From NCBI RefSeq assembly GCF_000359585.1, contig NZ_APMH01000001.1, positions 124,001 to 188,000 on the forward strand: a stretch of DNA of 64,000 bases. The letters run 5' to 3'. A program made the position numbers and the translations under genes. Numbering within the stretch: the first letter of the stretch is position 1; the number at the start of each line of letters is the position of its first letter. This document shows positions 55,880-62,912 of this stretch, in pieces. The notes beneath the pieces were generated by a model that ran no database searches, had not been told where the DNA came from, and worked only from the letters and a program-made list of their open reading frames with translations. This stretch comes from Clostridium tyrobutyricum DSM 2637 = ATCC 25755 = JCM 11008. Lineage in GTDB: Bacteria > Bacillota > Clostridia > Clostridiales > Clostridiaceae.

Positions 55880-56677
55880 TTAAGATCTTCTATCTAATCC
55901 ACATTTATATCTTACATTTTTCTCTAATTTTTCAAATATAAATTTATCAAATAGCAATCCCAAAATTAATATTACAATCATAACCGCCATAACCTGACTT
56001 ATATCTGCTATATTCCTTCCAACCATAAGAACCTGGCCTAATCCTTGTGTAGCAGACAACATTTCACCTGACATAAGTGCTCGCCATGCAAAAGACCATC
56101 CCTGTTTCATTCCTGTTATAACTGCAGGCATTGCTGCTGGAATTACAACATTTAAATATAATTTCCATCCTTTAGCTCCCATAGTTCTGGCAGCTTTCAT
56201 ATAAAGTGGATTCACATTTTTTATACCTGATTCGGTAGCTATTGCTATAGCAAATGTAGAACCAATAGTAATAACAAAAAGTATGGCTTTTTCATTTAAT
56301 CCACACCATAATATTGCAAATGGAAGCCAGCATAAACTAGGAAGTGTCTGCATTCCAAGTATCAATGAACTAAAGTTTTCATCAATATATTTATATCTAA
56401 CTATAAGCAAGCCTATAGCTACTCCTATAACCAATGATATAAAATAACCTATTACCAATCTTCTCAAGCTAACAACAATTGCTATACCAAGTGTATTATT
56501 ACTAATGAGTGTAATAAGAGTTTTGGCTACAGCTATTGGCGAAGGAAATGTATATGGCTTCCATATCTTAAATATGTCCACATTTAATTTATATACCATT
56601 TCCCATATTATTATCAGGATTATGTAAAAGGCCACTCTCTTCAATACTCCAATCACTGTCATATTCCGATCTTGCAA
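55880..56677 (-). CDS. ssuC: SsuC/TauC-type ABC transporter permease (sulfate or sulfonate)
   Basis: About six helices, with the coupling motif AARTMGAKGWKLYLNVVIPAAMP near residues 165-187 (shown as family EAA loop). SsuC/TauC/NrtB-type permeases import sulfonates, taurine, nitrate or sulfate. Inside a sulfate-reduction operon, sulfate or sulfonate is expected. The start is TTG at 56677, preceded by GGAGG at 9 nt, which gives an 89-nt overlap with ssuB; ATG at 56662 is an alternative. Confidence 0.88.
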   Translation of the reverse strand: MQDRNMTVIGVLKRVAFYIILIIIWEMVYKLNVDIFKIWKPYTFPSPIAVAKTLITLISNNTLGIAIVVSLRRLVIGYFISLVIGVAIGLLIVRYKYIDENFSSLILGMQTLPSLCWLPFAILWCGLNEKAILFVITIGSTFAIAIATESGIKNVNPLYMKAARTMGAKGWKLYLNVVIPAAMPAVITGMKQGWSFAWRALMSGEMLSATQGLGQVLMVGRNIADISQVMAVMIVILILGLLFDKFIFEKLEKNVRYKCGLDRRS

Positions 56678-57428
56678 CTTTTTCCACCTCCTCTTTAAGA
56701 TCTTTCATTACTTCCGCTACTACATAAGATAGATCTATATTTTCAATTGTTCTTGGTCTTGCCAGTTTTATACTAAATTCTCTCTTTATCTTACCGGGAT
56801 TTGCAGCCATAACAACGACCCTGTCAGCTAAAAGTACGGCTTCTTCAACGTTATGGGTTACAAACACTATGGTTTTTTTCGTCTGCATCCATACTTTTTG
56901 AAGTTGCAATTGAAGTATACTTTTAGTCTGGCTGTCAAGTGCTGAAAATGGTTCATCCATCAAGAGAACCTTTGAATCCAAAGTCAATGCTCTTGCAAGA
57001 GCAACTCTCTGTCTCATACCACCTGACAATTCATGAATATATGAATTTTTAAATTTCGTCAAATGCACCATTCTAAGATATTTCATGGCTTTATCTCTTC
57101 TCTCTTCTTTTGGTACGCCTGCTATTTTCATTCCAAACTCCACATTGTCTATCACTTTAAGCCATGGAAAAAGTGCCGAATCTTGAAACATCATAGCTCT
57201 ATCCACACCTACATTTTTTATCTCATTGCTATCTAGAAAAACTTTGCCGGAAGTAGGTTGTTCAAGCCCTGCTATTATATTCAAAAGTGTTGACTTTCCA
57301 CATCCGGAAGGCCCTAAAAGGCATATGAATTCTCCATCTTTAAAAGATATATTTATATTATCCAATATTAAACTTTTCTTCGTCTTTGTAGTAAATCTTT
57401 TACTTACACCCTCTATAGTTAATGACAA
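56589..57428 (-). CDS. ssuB: SsuB/TauB-type ABC transporter ATP-binding protein
   Basis: Walker A GPSGCGKST near residues 37-45, signature LSGGMRQR, Walker B KVLLMDEPFSALD and the switch His in FVTHNVEEA are all present in this 279-residue ATPase. It energises the permease encoded by the overlapping next gene. TTG start at 57428, 6 nt after GGAGGG. The C-terminal 30 residues overlap the permease frame and are unusually polar. Third component of the transporter after the binding protein. Confidence 0.92.
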   Translation of the reverse strand: MSLTIEGVSKRFTTKTKKSLILDNINISFKDGEFICLLGPSGCGKSTLLNIIAGLEQPTSGKVFLDSNEIKNVGVDRAMMFQDSALFPWLKVIDNVEFGMKIAGVPKEERRDKAMKYLRMVHLTKFKNSYIHELSGGMRQRVALARALTLDSKVLLMDEPFSALDSQTKSILQLQLQKVWMQTKKTIVFVTHNVEEAVLLADRVVVMAANPGKIKREFSIKLARPRTIENIDLSYVVAEVMKDLKEEVEKVARSEYDSDWSIEESGLLHNPDNNMGNGI

Positions 57429-57461
57429 CTATATCCCTCCTTTTACATAAACATGAATATA

Positions 57462-58487
57462 TTATTCAATTTGCTTCAAGCCCTCTTCTTTTAGTACTTT
57501 ATTTAAGGGTTTAAGATTAACAAGATTCTTTGTATCTGGTTTTTTCTGTAAAAATCCAGCATAAATCGAAAGATCTACCATTTGATTTACAATATCTTTT
57601 TCTGGATCGTTAGTAATTCTTATTCTACTAAAAGAAGAATCCATTACACTTTTTGGGAAAGATTTTTGGGTTAAACTATAAATCTGCTTATTTACCAAAT
57701 CTTCTGCATCAGCAGTATTATTCTGTATATACTGGGTGAGTTGTACATGGGTTTTTAAAAATTTTTCCACCAATTCAGGATGATCTTCTAGAAATTCTTT
57801 TCTAACAAGTACAACTGTTACAGGATAATTTCCCTCTTTCCAAACTTCATTATAATCAAGGACAACTTTAGCTCCAACTTCTTTTTCCAATATTGACCCC
57901 CAAGGTTCAGGTACAAGTGCTGCATCTATCTGCTCTGTAACCATTAAAGATTTAATAGCTGAATTGTCAGACTGCACTATTTCTACATTTCCACCTTTTG
58001 TCTTGTCTTTCAATCCATATTTTTTAAGTATATTTCTAAGTGAAAGATCCTGTGTATTTCCAAACTCAGGTACCGCTATTCTTTTATTGGCAAGCTGTTT
58101 CAGACTTTTTATATTTACATCTTTCCTCGAGACCAATATGGATCCAGCATCTGCAGCTCCTGAAATAATTTGTACATCTCCACTAGATGCCGTATATCCA
58201 TTTATAGCAGGACTCGGTCCTATATATCCTATATCTATTGACCCTGATAGAAATGCTTCTATCTCAGAAGATCCGGCATTAAATTGATGCCAATTAACTT
58301 TAACATCTTTACCAAAAGACTTTTCAAAACTTTTATTTTGTTTCCCAATCAAAGCCTGGGAGTGAGTTATATTAGGGAAGAATCCTATATTTACTGTTTT
58401 AGATTCTGACTTTTCATTACTACAACCTGAAAATACAATTAAAATTAACATAGTCAATAAACCAGCTGTAATATTTTTTATCTTCAT
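57462..58487 (-). CDS. ssuA: SsuA/TauA-type ABC transporter substrate-binding lipoprotein
   Basis: A lipoprotein signal ends in the lipobox FSGC at about residue 22. The mature protein is a type II binding protein of the NitT/TauT family (NIGFFPNITHSQALIG, SGSIDIGYIGPSPAINGY, VPEPWGSIL). Such proteins bind sulfonates, taurine, nitrate or sulfate; operon context favours sulfate or an organosulfonate. GGGGG precedes the ATG. It follows aprB by 11 nt. Confidence 0.9.
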   Translation of the reverse strand: MKIKNITAGLLTMLILIVFSGCSNEKSESKTVNIGFFPNITHSQALIGKQNKSFEKSFGKDVKVNWHQFNAGSSEIEAFLSGSIDIGYIGPSPAINGYTASSGDVQIISGAADAGSILVSRKDVNIKSLKQLANKRIAVPEFGNTQDLSLRNILKKYGLKDKTKGGNVEIVQSDNSAIKSLMVTEQIDAALVPEPWGSILEKEVGAKVVLDYNEVWKEGNYPVTVVLVRKEFLEDHPELVEKFLKTHVQLTQYIQNNTADAEDLVNKQIYSLTQKSFPKSVMDSSFSRIRITNDPEKDIVNQMVDLSIYAGFLQKKPDTKNLVNLKPLNKVLKEEGLKQIE

Positions 58488-58498
58488 TTAATCCCCCA

Positions 58499-58813
58499 TT
58501 AATATTTATTTGATTCTTTTCTATTAGTATTAACCACAACTTTTGTACCATTTTTATCTACTATATTCCATTTCAATTCATCTGAATTCTGACTAGTATA
58601 TAAATAAGCTCCATTTCCACCTATATCAGCACCAAGATAATAGTGAATTGCCCCAAATTCACATTCTTTAACACATGCAGTACATCCCCAACAATCTTTT
58701 TCATATTTTATATAAGCTTGCCTACTTTTATTGCTGTATATTAAACTTCCTGGACAGACTTTAATACATTTAAAACATCCAATGCACTTGTCAACGTCAA
58801 TTCTTATGCTCAT
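58499..58813 (-). CDS. aprB: Adenylylsulfate reductase beta subunit (AprB-like ferredoxin)
   Basis: Two 4Fe-4S motifs are visible in about 104 residues: CIGCFKCIKVCP (residues about 11-22) and CWGCTACVKECEFGAI (about 39-54). The YLGADIGGNGAYLY tail is typical of AprB. The dissimilatory subunit is longer, about 150 residues. I start at ATG 58813, 9 nt after GGAAGG, giving a 17-nt overlap with aprA. It passes electrons to the AprA flavin. The cytoplasmic complex reduces APS to sulfite and AMP. Confidence 0.9.
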   Translation of the reverse strand: MSIRIDVDKCIGCFKCIKVCPGSLIYSNKSRQAYIKYEKDCWGCTACVKECEFGAIHYYLGADIGGNGAYLYTSQNSDELKWNIVDKNGTKVVVNTNRKESNKY

Positions 58814-60485
58814 ATACAACATCCTTCCTTACTATATCCCTAAATATAATATTTACTTTTCCATATTTGTAAACTGAATTTACATACTTAAACCAGTTTT
58901 CATCATCTCTTTCAGGAAAATCAGCATTATCTTCGTAACACTTCCATCGTGTTTCATGTCTTGCATTTAAATGTGCTATAAGAACTTTGCACACATACAA
59001 TCTGTCAATTAATTCATATATAAATAAAAGTTCATGACAATCCCTGGCGCTTAAATAATTACTTATCTCAAGTAATTCATCTATCCTCTTTTCAGCCATT
59101 TTTAATTTTTTTATACTGTAACTGTAATTTTGAGATATCCCTCCAGCGTATTCATCCATGGTTTTTTGCATAGACTCTTCTAGCTGTTCTGTACTGTAAA
59201 GGCTCTCCTTATTTTCAAAGAATCTATTAACTTCATTCAATTTAATTTTTATATTCTCTTGATCTAGATAATCGGTTGCTACATCTTTTATATATTCCAA
59301 TGCTGAATCTGCAGCTATTTCACCTTCTGCAAAACACCCTGTAGCATATTTTTTAGGACTTCCTCCATTTACATCTCCAGCTGAATACAGACCTTTTAAA
59401 GTTGTGGCCCTCTCAGTATCTACCCAGTATCCACTAGCAGTATGTCCACCTACTATATATGGCTCAGTACCTTCAATTTCCACATTCTCTATTGACGGCA
59501 TTCTTTCATTGTCTATCCATTTAAGAGCTTGACTTGGAGCCATATTCAAATAGGCTTTAACCAAATCACTTTCTACCATTTTGGTAATATGTCTGGTCTT
59601 TAAAAAACATGGTCCTTTTCCATTTTTATTTTCAGAAACTGTAGCGTAAAGCCTATTTATAGTAGTTGGTTTTCCATACTTAGTGACATATTCTTCTCCA
59701 CTCCCATTTATCTGAACAGCTCCAACTCCCTGTGCTATAGTACCTGTAGGAGCTATTGTGTCTTTACACCTTAGAGCAATAAATCTCATCTCAAAAGTAG
59801 TCATTTCAGCCCCTGCCCTTATACCCATGGCATACCCTGCTCCAGTATTAAAAGGGGAATACCACATTTTATGCCTTGAAAATCCAGAATTATTAGGCTT
59901 GTATATTCCTGCCGCTCCACCAGTCGTACATATAACAGCTTTTGCGTATATCACCAAAAACTTATTTTCATATGTTGAAAATCCATAAGCTCCTATAATC
60001 CTATTATCCTTATGTATATAATCTATAATATTTACTCCATTTAATACTTCTATGTTCTCCCTTTTCTCAACAGCCGACGCAATTATAGGCTTTATATTTT
60101 CACCATTTATCTTTATGCTGCGCTTTCCCCTTTTGACGTATTTTCCATTTGTGTCTTTTAAAATTGGAAGTCCCATTTTCTCTATTTCCTCAGTTACACT
60201 GTTCAATTTTTTAGCTACCGTATATACTAAATCTTCTCTTATAACTCCATTAAATTCTCTCTTTACATAGTCTAAAAATGATTCAGGCGTTTCACCTTCA
60301 TTTATATAAGCATTTAATGCATTTATTCCTGCGGCAAGGCATCCACTTCTCTTTATATTTGCCTTTTCAGCAATTATTATTTTTATATCACCATGTTTTG
60401 CCGCCCTTAGTGCTGCAAAGCATCCAGCTGTACCTCCACCAATTACTAAAATATCTGCTGATAATACATGAGGTTTTAATTTCAT
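58797..60485 (-). CDS. aprA: Adenylylsulfate reductase alpha subunit (AprA-like flavoprotein)
   Basis: The 562-residue flavoprotein has the FAD motif VIGGGTAGCFAALRAAKHG near residues 14-32. It also has the family segments KRSGCLAAGINALNAYI, CTTGGAAGIYKPN and GHTASGYWVDTERATTLKGLY (given in part). It lies upstream of aprB, and together they form APS reductase. In this clostridial setting the role is assimilatory, since no DsrAB or Qmo genes accompany them. A fumarate-reductase-type protein of other function is unlikely given cysC/cysD neighbours. GAGGGG precedes the ATG. Confidence 0.92.
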   Translation of the reverse strand: MKLKPHVLSADILVIGGGTAGCFAALRAAKHGDIKIIIAEKANIKRSGCLAAGINALNAYINEGETPESFLDYVKREFNGVIREDLVYTVAKKLNSVTEEIEKMGLPILKDTNGKYVKRGKRSIKINGENIKPIIASAVEKRENIEVLNGVNIIDYIHKDNRIIGAYGFSTYENKFLVIYAKAVICTTGGAAGIYKPNNSGFSRHKMWYSPFNTGAGYAMGIRAGAEMTTFEMRFIALRCKDTIAPTGTIAQGVGAVQINGSGEEYVTKYGKPTTINRLYATVSENKNGKGPCFLKTRHITKMVESDLVKAYLNMAPSQALKWIDNERMPSIENVEIEGTEPYIVGGHTASGYWVDTERATTLKGLYSAGDVNGGSPKKYATGCFAEGEIAADSALEYIKDVATDYLDQENIKIKLNEVNRFFENKESLYSTEQLEESMQKTMDEYAGGISQNYSYSIKKLKMAEKRIDELLEISNYLSARDCHELLFIYELIDRLYVCKVLIAHLNARHETRWKCYEDNADFPERDDENWFKYVNSVYKYGKVNIIFRDIVRKDVVYEHKN

Positions 60486-60489
60486 TTGA

Positions 60490-61080
60490 TCACTTCCCCT
60501 CTTCTGACAAATACTTAATTATTTCATCAGCACATTCTTCTACACTGTTTAAATGTGTTGATACAATTATTTCAGGTTTATCAGGTTTTTCATAAGGAGA
60601 ATCAATTCCCGTAAAGTTTTTTATTTCACCTTTTCTGGCCTTTTTATATATTCCCTTCGGATCTCTCTTTTCACAAACCTCAATTGGACAATCCACATAA
60701 ACTTCTATAAAATCTTTTCCCATTAAATCCCTAATTCTGTTTCTGTCTTCTTTAAATGGGGATACAAAACTAGCAATGGTTATAAGTCCTGCATCTACAA
60801 ATAATTTGCAGACCTCACCTATCCTTCTTATATTTTCACTTCTGTCTTCTTTTGTAAATCCAAGATTTGAATTAAGTCCATATCTTACATTGTCACCGTC
60901 TAAAAGATATGTAAGCTTGCCTATTTCATAAAGTTTAGATTCTAAACATGAAGCTACAGTAGATTTTCCCGAACCCGAAAGCCCTGTAAACCAGATAAGA
61001 GCTCCTTTCTGATTTAATAATTTTTCTCTTCTATTTCTATCTATATTCATCTTATGCCAGACTATATTAGTTGACTCCAT
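60490..61080 (-). CDS. cysC: Adenylylsulfate kinase
   Basis: A complete APS kinase of 196 residues with P-loop GLSGSGKST (about 33-41), the LDGDNVRYGLN motif (about 60-70), FTKEDRSENIRRIGE and the FISPFKEDR-like FVSPFKEDR segment. It makes PAPS from APS. First gene of the operon, directly after the SAM-I terminator. GGGGGAGG precedes the ATG. The operon also encodes APS reductase, so PAPS is probably for sulfation or nucleotide balance rather than the main reduction route. The fused kinase domain on CysN looks degenerate, so this is the working copy. Confidence 0.95.
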   Translation of the reverse strand: MESTNIVWHKMNIDRNRREKLLNQKGALIWFTGLSGSGKSTVASCLESKLYEIGKLTYLLDGDNVRYGLNSNLGFTKEDRSENIRRIGEVCKLFVDAGLITIASFVSPFKEDRNRIRDLMGKDFIEVYVDCPIEVCEKRDPKGIYKKARKGEIKNFTGIDSPYEKPDKPEIIVSTHLNSVEECADEIIKYLSEEGK

Positions 61081-61149
61081 ATCTAAAGATTTCCTCCCCC
61101 TAATAGTTTATTAAAGTACAGTTATGCAGTAACAAATCAAAAATGATAG

Positions 61150-61186
61150 AAAAATAAAACCGCTTTCCTAGCTGATAAGAAAACGG
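61150..61186 (-). terminator. SAM-I expression-platform terminator
   Basis: On the minus strand CCGTTTTC pairs with GGAAAGCGG, followed by TTTTATTTTT. It lies about 40 nt after the aptamer and 70 nt before cysC. It should form when SAM is bound. Confidence 0.88.
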
Positions 61187-61224
61187 ATTATTGTTTAAAA
61201 AACAATTTTACCTATAATTATTTT

Positions 61225-61330
61225 CTTATCTTTCAGAAATATCATTCCGTAGGAATTAACACCGATACATCAAATGAAAATGCCGGTTGTCGGGCTTCAT
61301 AGGGCCAGTCCCTCCACCTCTCTTGATAAG
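61225..61330 (-). ncRNA. SAM-I (S-box) riboswitch
   Basis: The minus strand carries all S-box landmarks in order: CTTATCAAGAGAGGTGGAGG at the 5' P1/P2 side, GGGACTGGCCC, TATGAAGCCCGACAACC, GGTGTTAATTCCTAC and the closing GAAAGATAAG, which pairs with the 5' CTTATC. The aptamer is followed by an intrinsic terminator before cysC. SAM binding should turn off the sulfate assimilation operon. Confidence 0.96.
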
Positions 61331-61356
61331 TAAGTTAAAAAACATGTGGATAATAT

Positions 61357-61625
61357 AAAAAAAGTGCTTACACCTCTTTACAGAGGCAGAAGTACTCTTC
61401 CACGGTTCCACTCTGTTTATTGCATAAAAAATGCACTATGCAATAACTCATATATCAACGTTTTAACGGTCGTACCCGCATAAACCTACTAATAATTTCA
61501 ATTTAAGAACTCCTAAGCGCAATTTTCTATTATTTCATCATAAGATCTCTTCCAGCACACAAGATCTCTCTCTTGAAAAATTCATAATATACTTATCTCA
61601 GTCATAGTATTTTCTTCTTTAATTT
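61357..61625 (-). ncRNA. T-box leader specific for tRNA-Cys
   Basis: On the minus strand: a stem I with basal pairing near 61500-61620 and specifier TGC (61521-61519), in a loop flanked by CTGAG/CTTAG pairing. The linker and stem III region reads GTAGGTTTATGCGGGTACGACCGTTA, seen in two parts, with the conserved CGG...CCGTTA. A TTGCATA/TATGCAA hairpin comes next. The T-box itself is AGAGTGGAACCGTGG (61414-61400). The UGGA would pair with a tRNA ending UCCA, and tRNA-Cys is known for U73. A terminator with T7 (61357-61397) closes the element. Confidence 0.93.
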
Positions 61626-61632
61626 TGAATTT

Positions 61633-61661
61633 ATTATACTTTTTTAAAGTTATTTTGTCAA
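61633..61661 (-). promoter_or_regulatory. Sigma-A promoter of the sulfate operon
   Basis: On the minus strand TTGACA (61661-61656) and TATAAT (61638-61633) are separated by exactly 17 bp, a consensus housekeeping promoter. Transcription would start near 61625, at the beginning of the T-box. The promoter is strong, so control must come from the two attenuators. Confidence 0.9.
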
Positions 61662-61744
61662 GGAATAATTCAAAATACTTTACCAAAAACATTTTTTATG
61701 ATAAAACTAAATTATATTATATTCGAAACACTGGAGGTAATTTT

Positions 61745-62878
61745 ATGAAAAATTTTGATGTGGTAATTATTGGTGGAGGGCCTTCCGGTTCATCTTTAGG
61801 ATATATGTTACTTACTTCTGGAGTTTCAGTTTGTATTATAGAAAAAAAGAGTTTCCCTCGTTTTAAATTATGTGGAGGATTGTTAACAGAAAAAACTGTT
61901 GAGATTATTGAAGATATTTATAATGAACCTTTTCGAAATTTCAACCAAAAAACATCTGACGTGGCAGTCTATATGGATTCATCAAAAATCATAGATACTG
62001 ACACAAAATCAACTTTTTATTTAGTAGAAAGAATGGACTTTGACAAATACTTGATAGATAAATATAAAAAATCAGGTGGCACTCTGATGGAAAAATCTTA
62101 TATTCATAAAATTGATATGAATACACGGTTTATTGAAACCAACAATAACGAAAAAATAAATTTCAAAATATTGGTTGGCGCCGATGGAGCAAACAGCAGG
62201 ACAAGAAAATTAATAAACAGTAAATACAGACCCAATGGATTTTGTATTGAATCTACTTTCCAAAATACCAGATTAAAAAACAAAATAAATTTATTTTTTA
62301 ATTTAAATAATTCGGGGTATACCTGGATTTTTCCAAAGGGAAATTCTTGTACTGTAGGCATTGGCGAACCTCTAGCTAAAAATCAAAATATTGTAGAGCA
62401 ATTTGATGAATTTATTTCTGATAATGTTCCCTATAGTCTTTCAAGTAAAAAAGGGGCTTTTATCCCATATGGAAAATATGTAAAAACTCCTGCTAAAAAT
62501 AACATATTACTTTTAGGTGATGCTGCAGGACTTGTAGATCCAATAACTGGTGAGGGAATTTATTTTGCACTTAAATCTGCTCAACTGGCAAAAGACTCCA
62601 TTATGTGTACAAAGCATAACAACTATATGGACACTGATATTGTATACAATCAAAAAATAAAGATAATACATAAAAAAATTGAAGATGGAAATTTTCTAAA
62701 TAAGATAGTCTTCAATAGAAAATTATCAAAGAGGGCCATTTTTAAATTGCTGAGAGGTAAATCTGATTTATTCTCTTACATATGTAAAAATATAATTTCA
62801 AATTATAATACAAGCTATAGATATTTTGCAATTAAATATCTGCTGGGCAAAAACAAAAATGACACTCACATTAAATAA
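61745..62878 (+). CDS. Geranylgeranyl reductase family FAD-dependent oxidoreductase
   Basis: The 377-residue flavoprotein begins VVIIGGGPSGSSLGYML and has the family motif CGGLLTEKT near residue 45, VGADGANSRTRK, and GDAAGLVDPITGEGI near the end, the pattern of geranylgeranyl/digeranylgeranylglycerophospholipid reductases. Bacterial members may reduce prenyl chains or act in unrelated redox reactions, so the substrate is unclear. I start at ATG 61745 (GGAGG at 6 nt); the long frame to 61625 covers the sulfate promoter and lacks a ribosome site. Divergent from the sulfate operon; ends at a strong terminator. Confidence 0.85.
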   Translation: MKNFDVVIIGGGPSGSSLGYMLLTSGVSVCIIEKKSFPRFKLCGGLLTEKTVEIIEDIYNEPFRNFNQKTSDVAVYMDSSKIIDTDTKSTFYLVERMDFDKYLIDKYKKSGGTLMEKSYIHKIDMNTRFIETNNNEKINFKILVGADGANSRTRKLINSKYRPNGFCIESTFQNTRLKNKINLFFNLNNSGYTWIFPKGNSCTVGIGEPLAKNQNIVEQFDEFISDNVPYSLSSKKGAFIPYGKYVKTPAKNNILLLGDAAGLVDPITGEGIYFALKSAQLAKDSIMCTKHNNYMDTDIVYNQKIKIIHKKIEDGNFLNKIVFNRKLSKRAIFKLLRGKSDLFSYICKNIISNYNTSYRYFAIKYLLGKNKNDTHIK

Positions 62879-62895
62879 ACACAGTGAGTGTCATT
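62858..62895. terminator. Bidirectional terminator
   Basis: AATGACACTCAC (62858-62869) pairs perfectly with GTGAGTGTCATT (62884-62895). It begins inside the last codons of the flavoprotein gene and serves the convergent carB. Confidence 0.88.
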
Positions 62896-62912
62896 ATATT
62901 TAATCTAAAAGC

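Noticed and set aside
61625-61744. N-terminal 40-residue extension of the geranylgeranyl-reductase-like protein
   Set aside because: It would overlap the consensus promoter of the sulfate operon, has no ribosome site, and homologous flavoproteins start just before the FAD motif, at the ATG with GGAGG.
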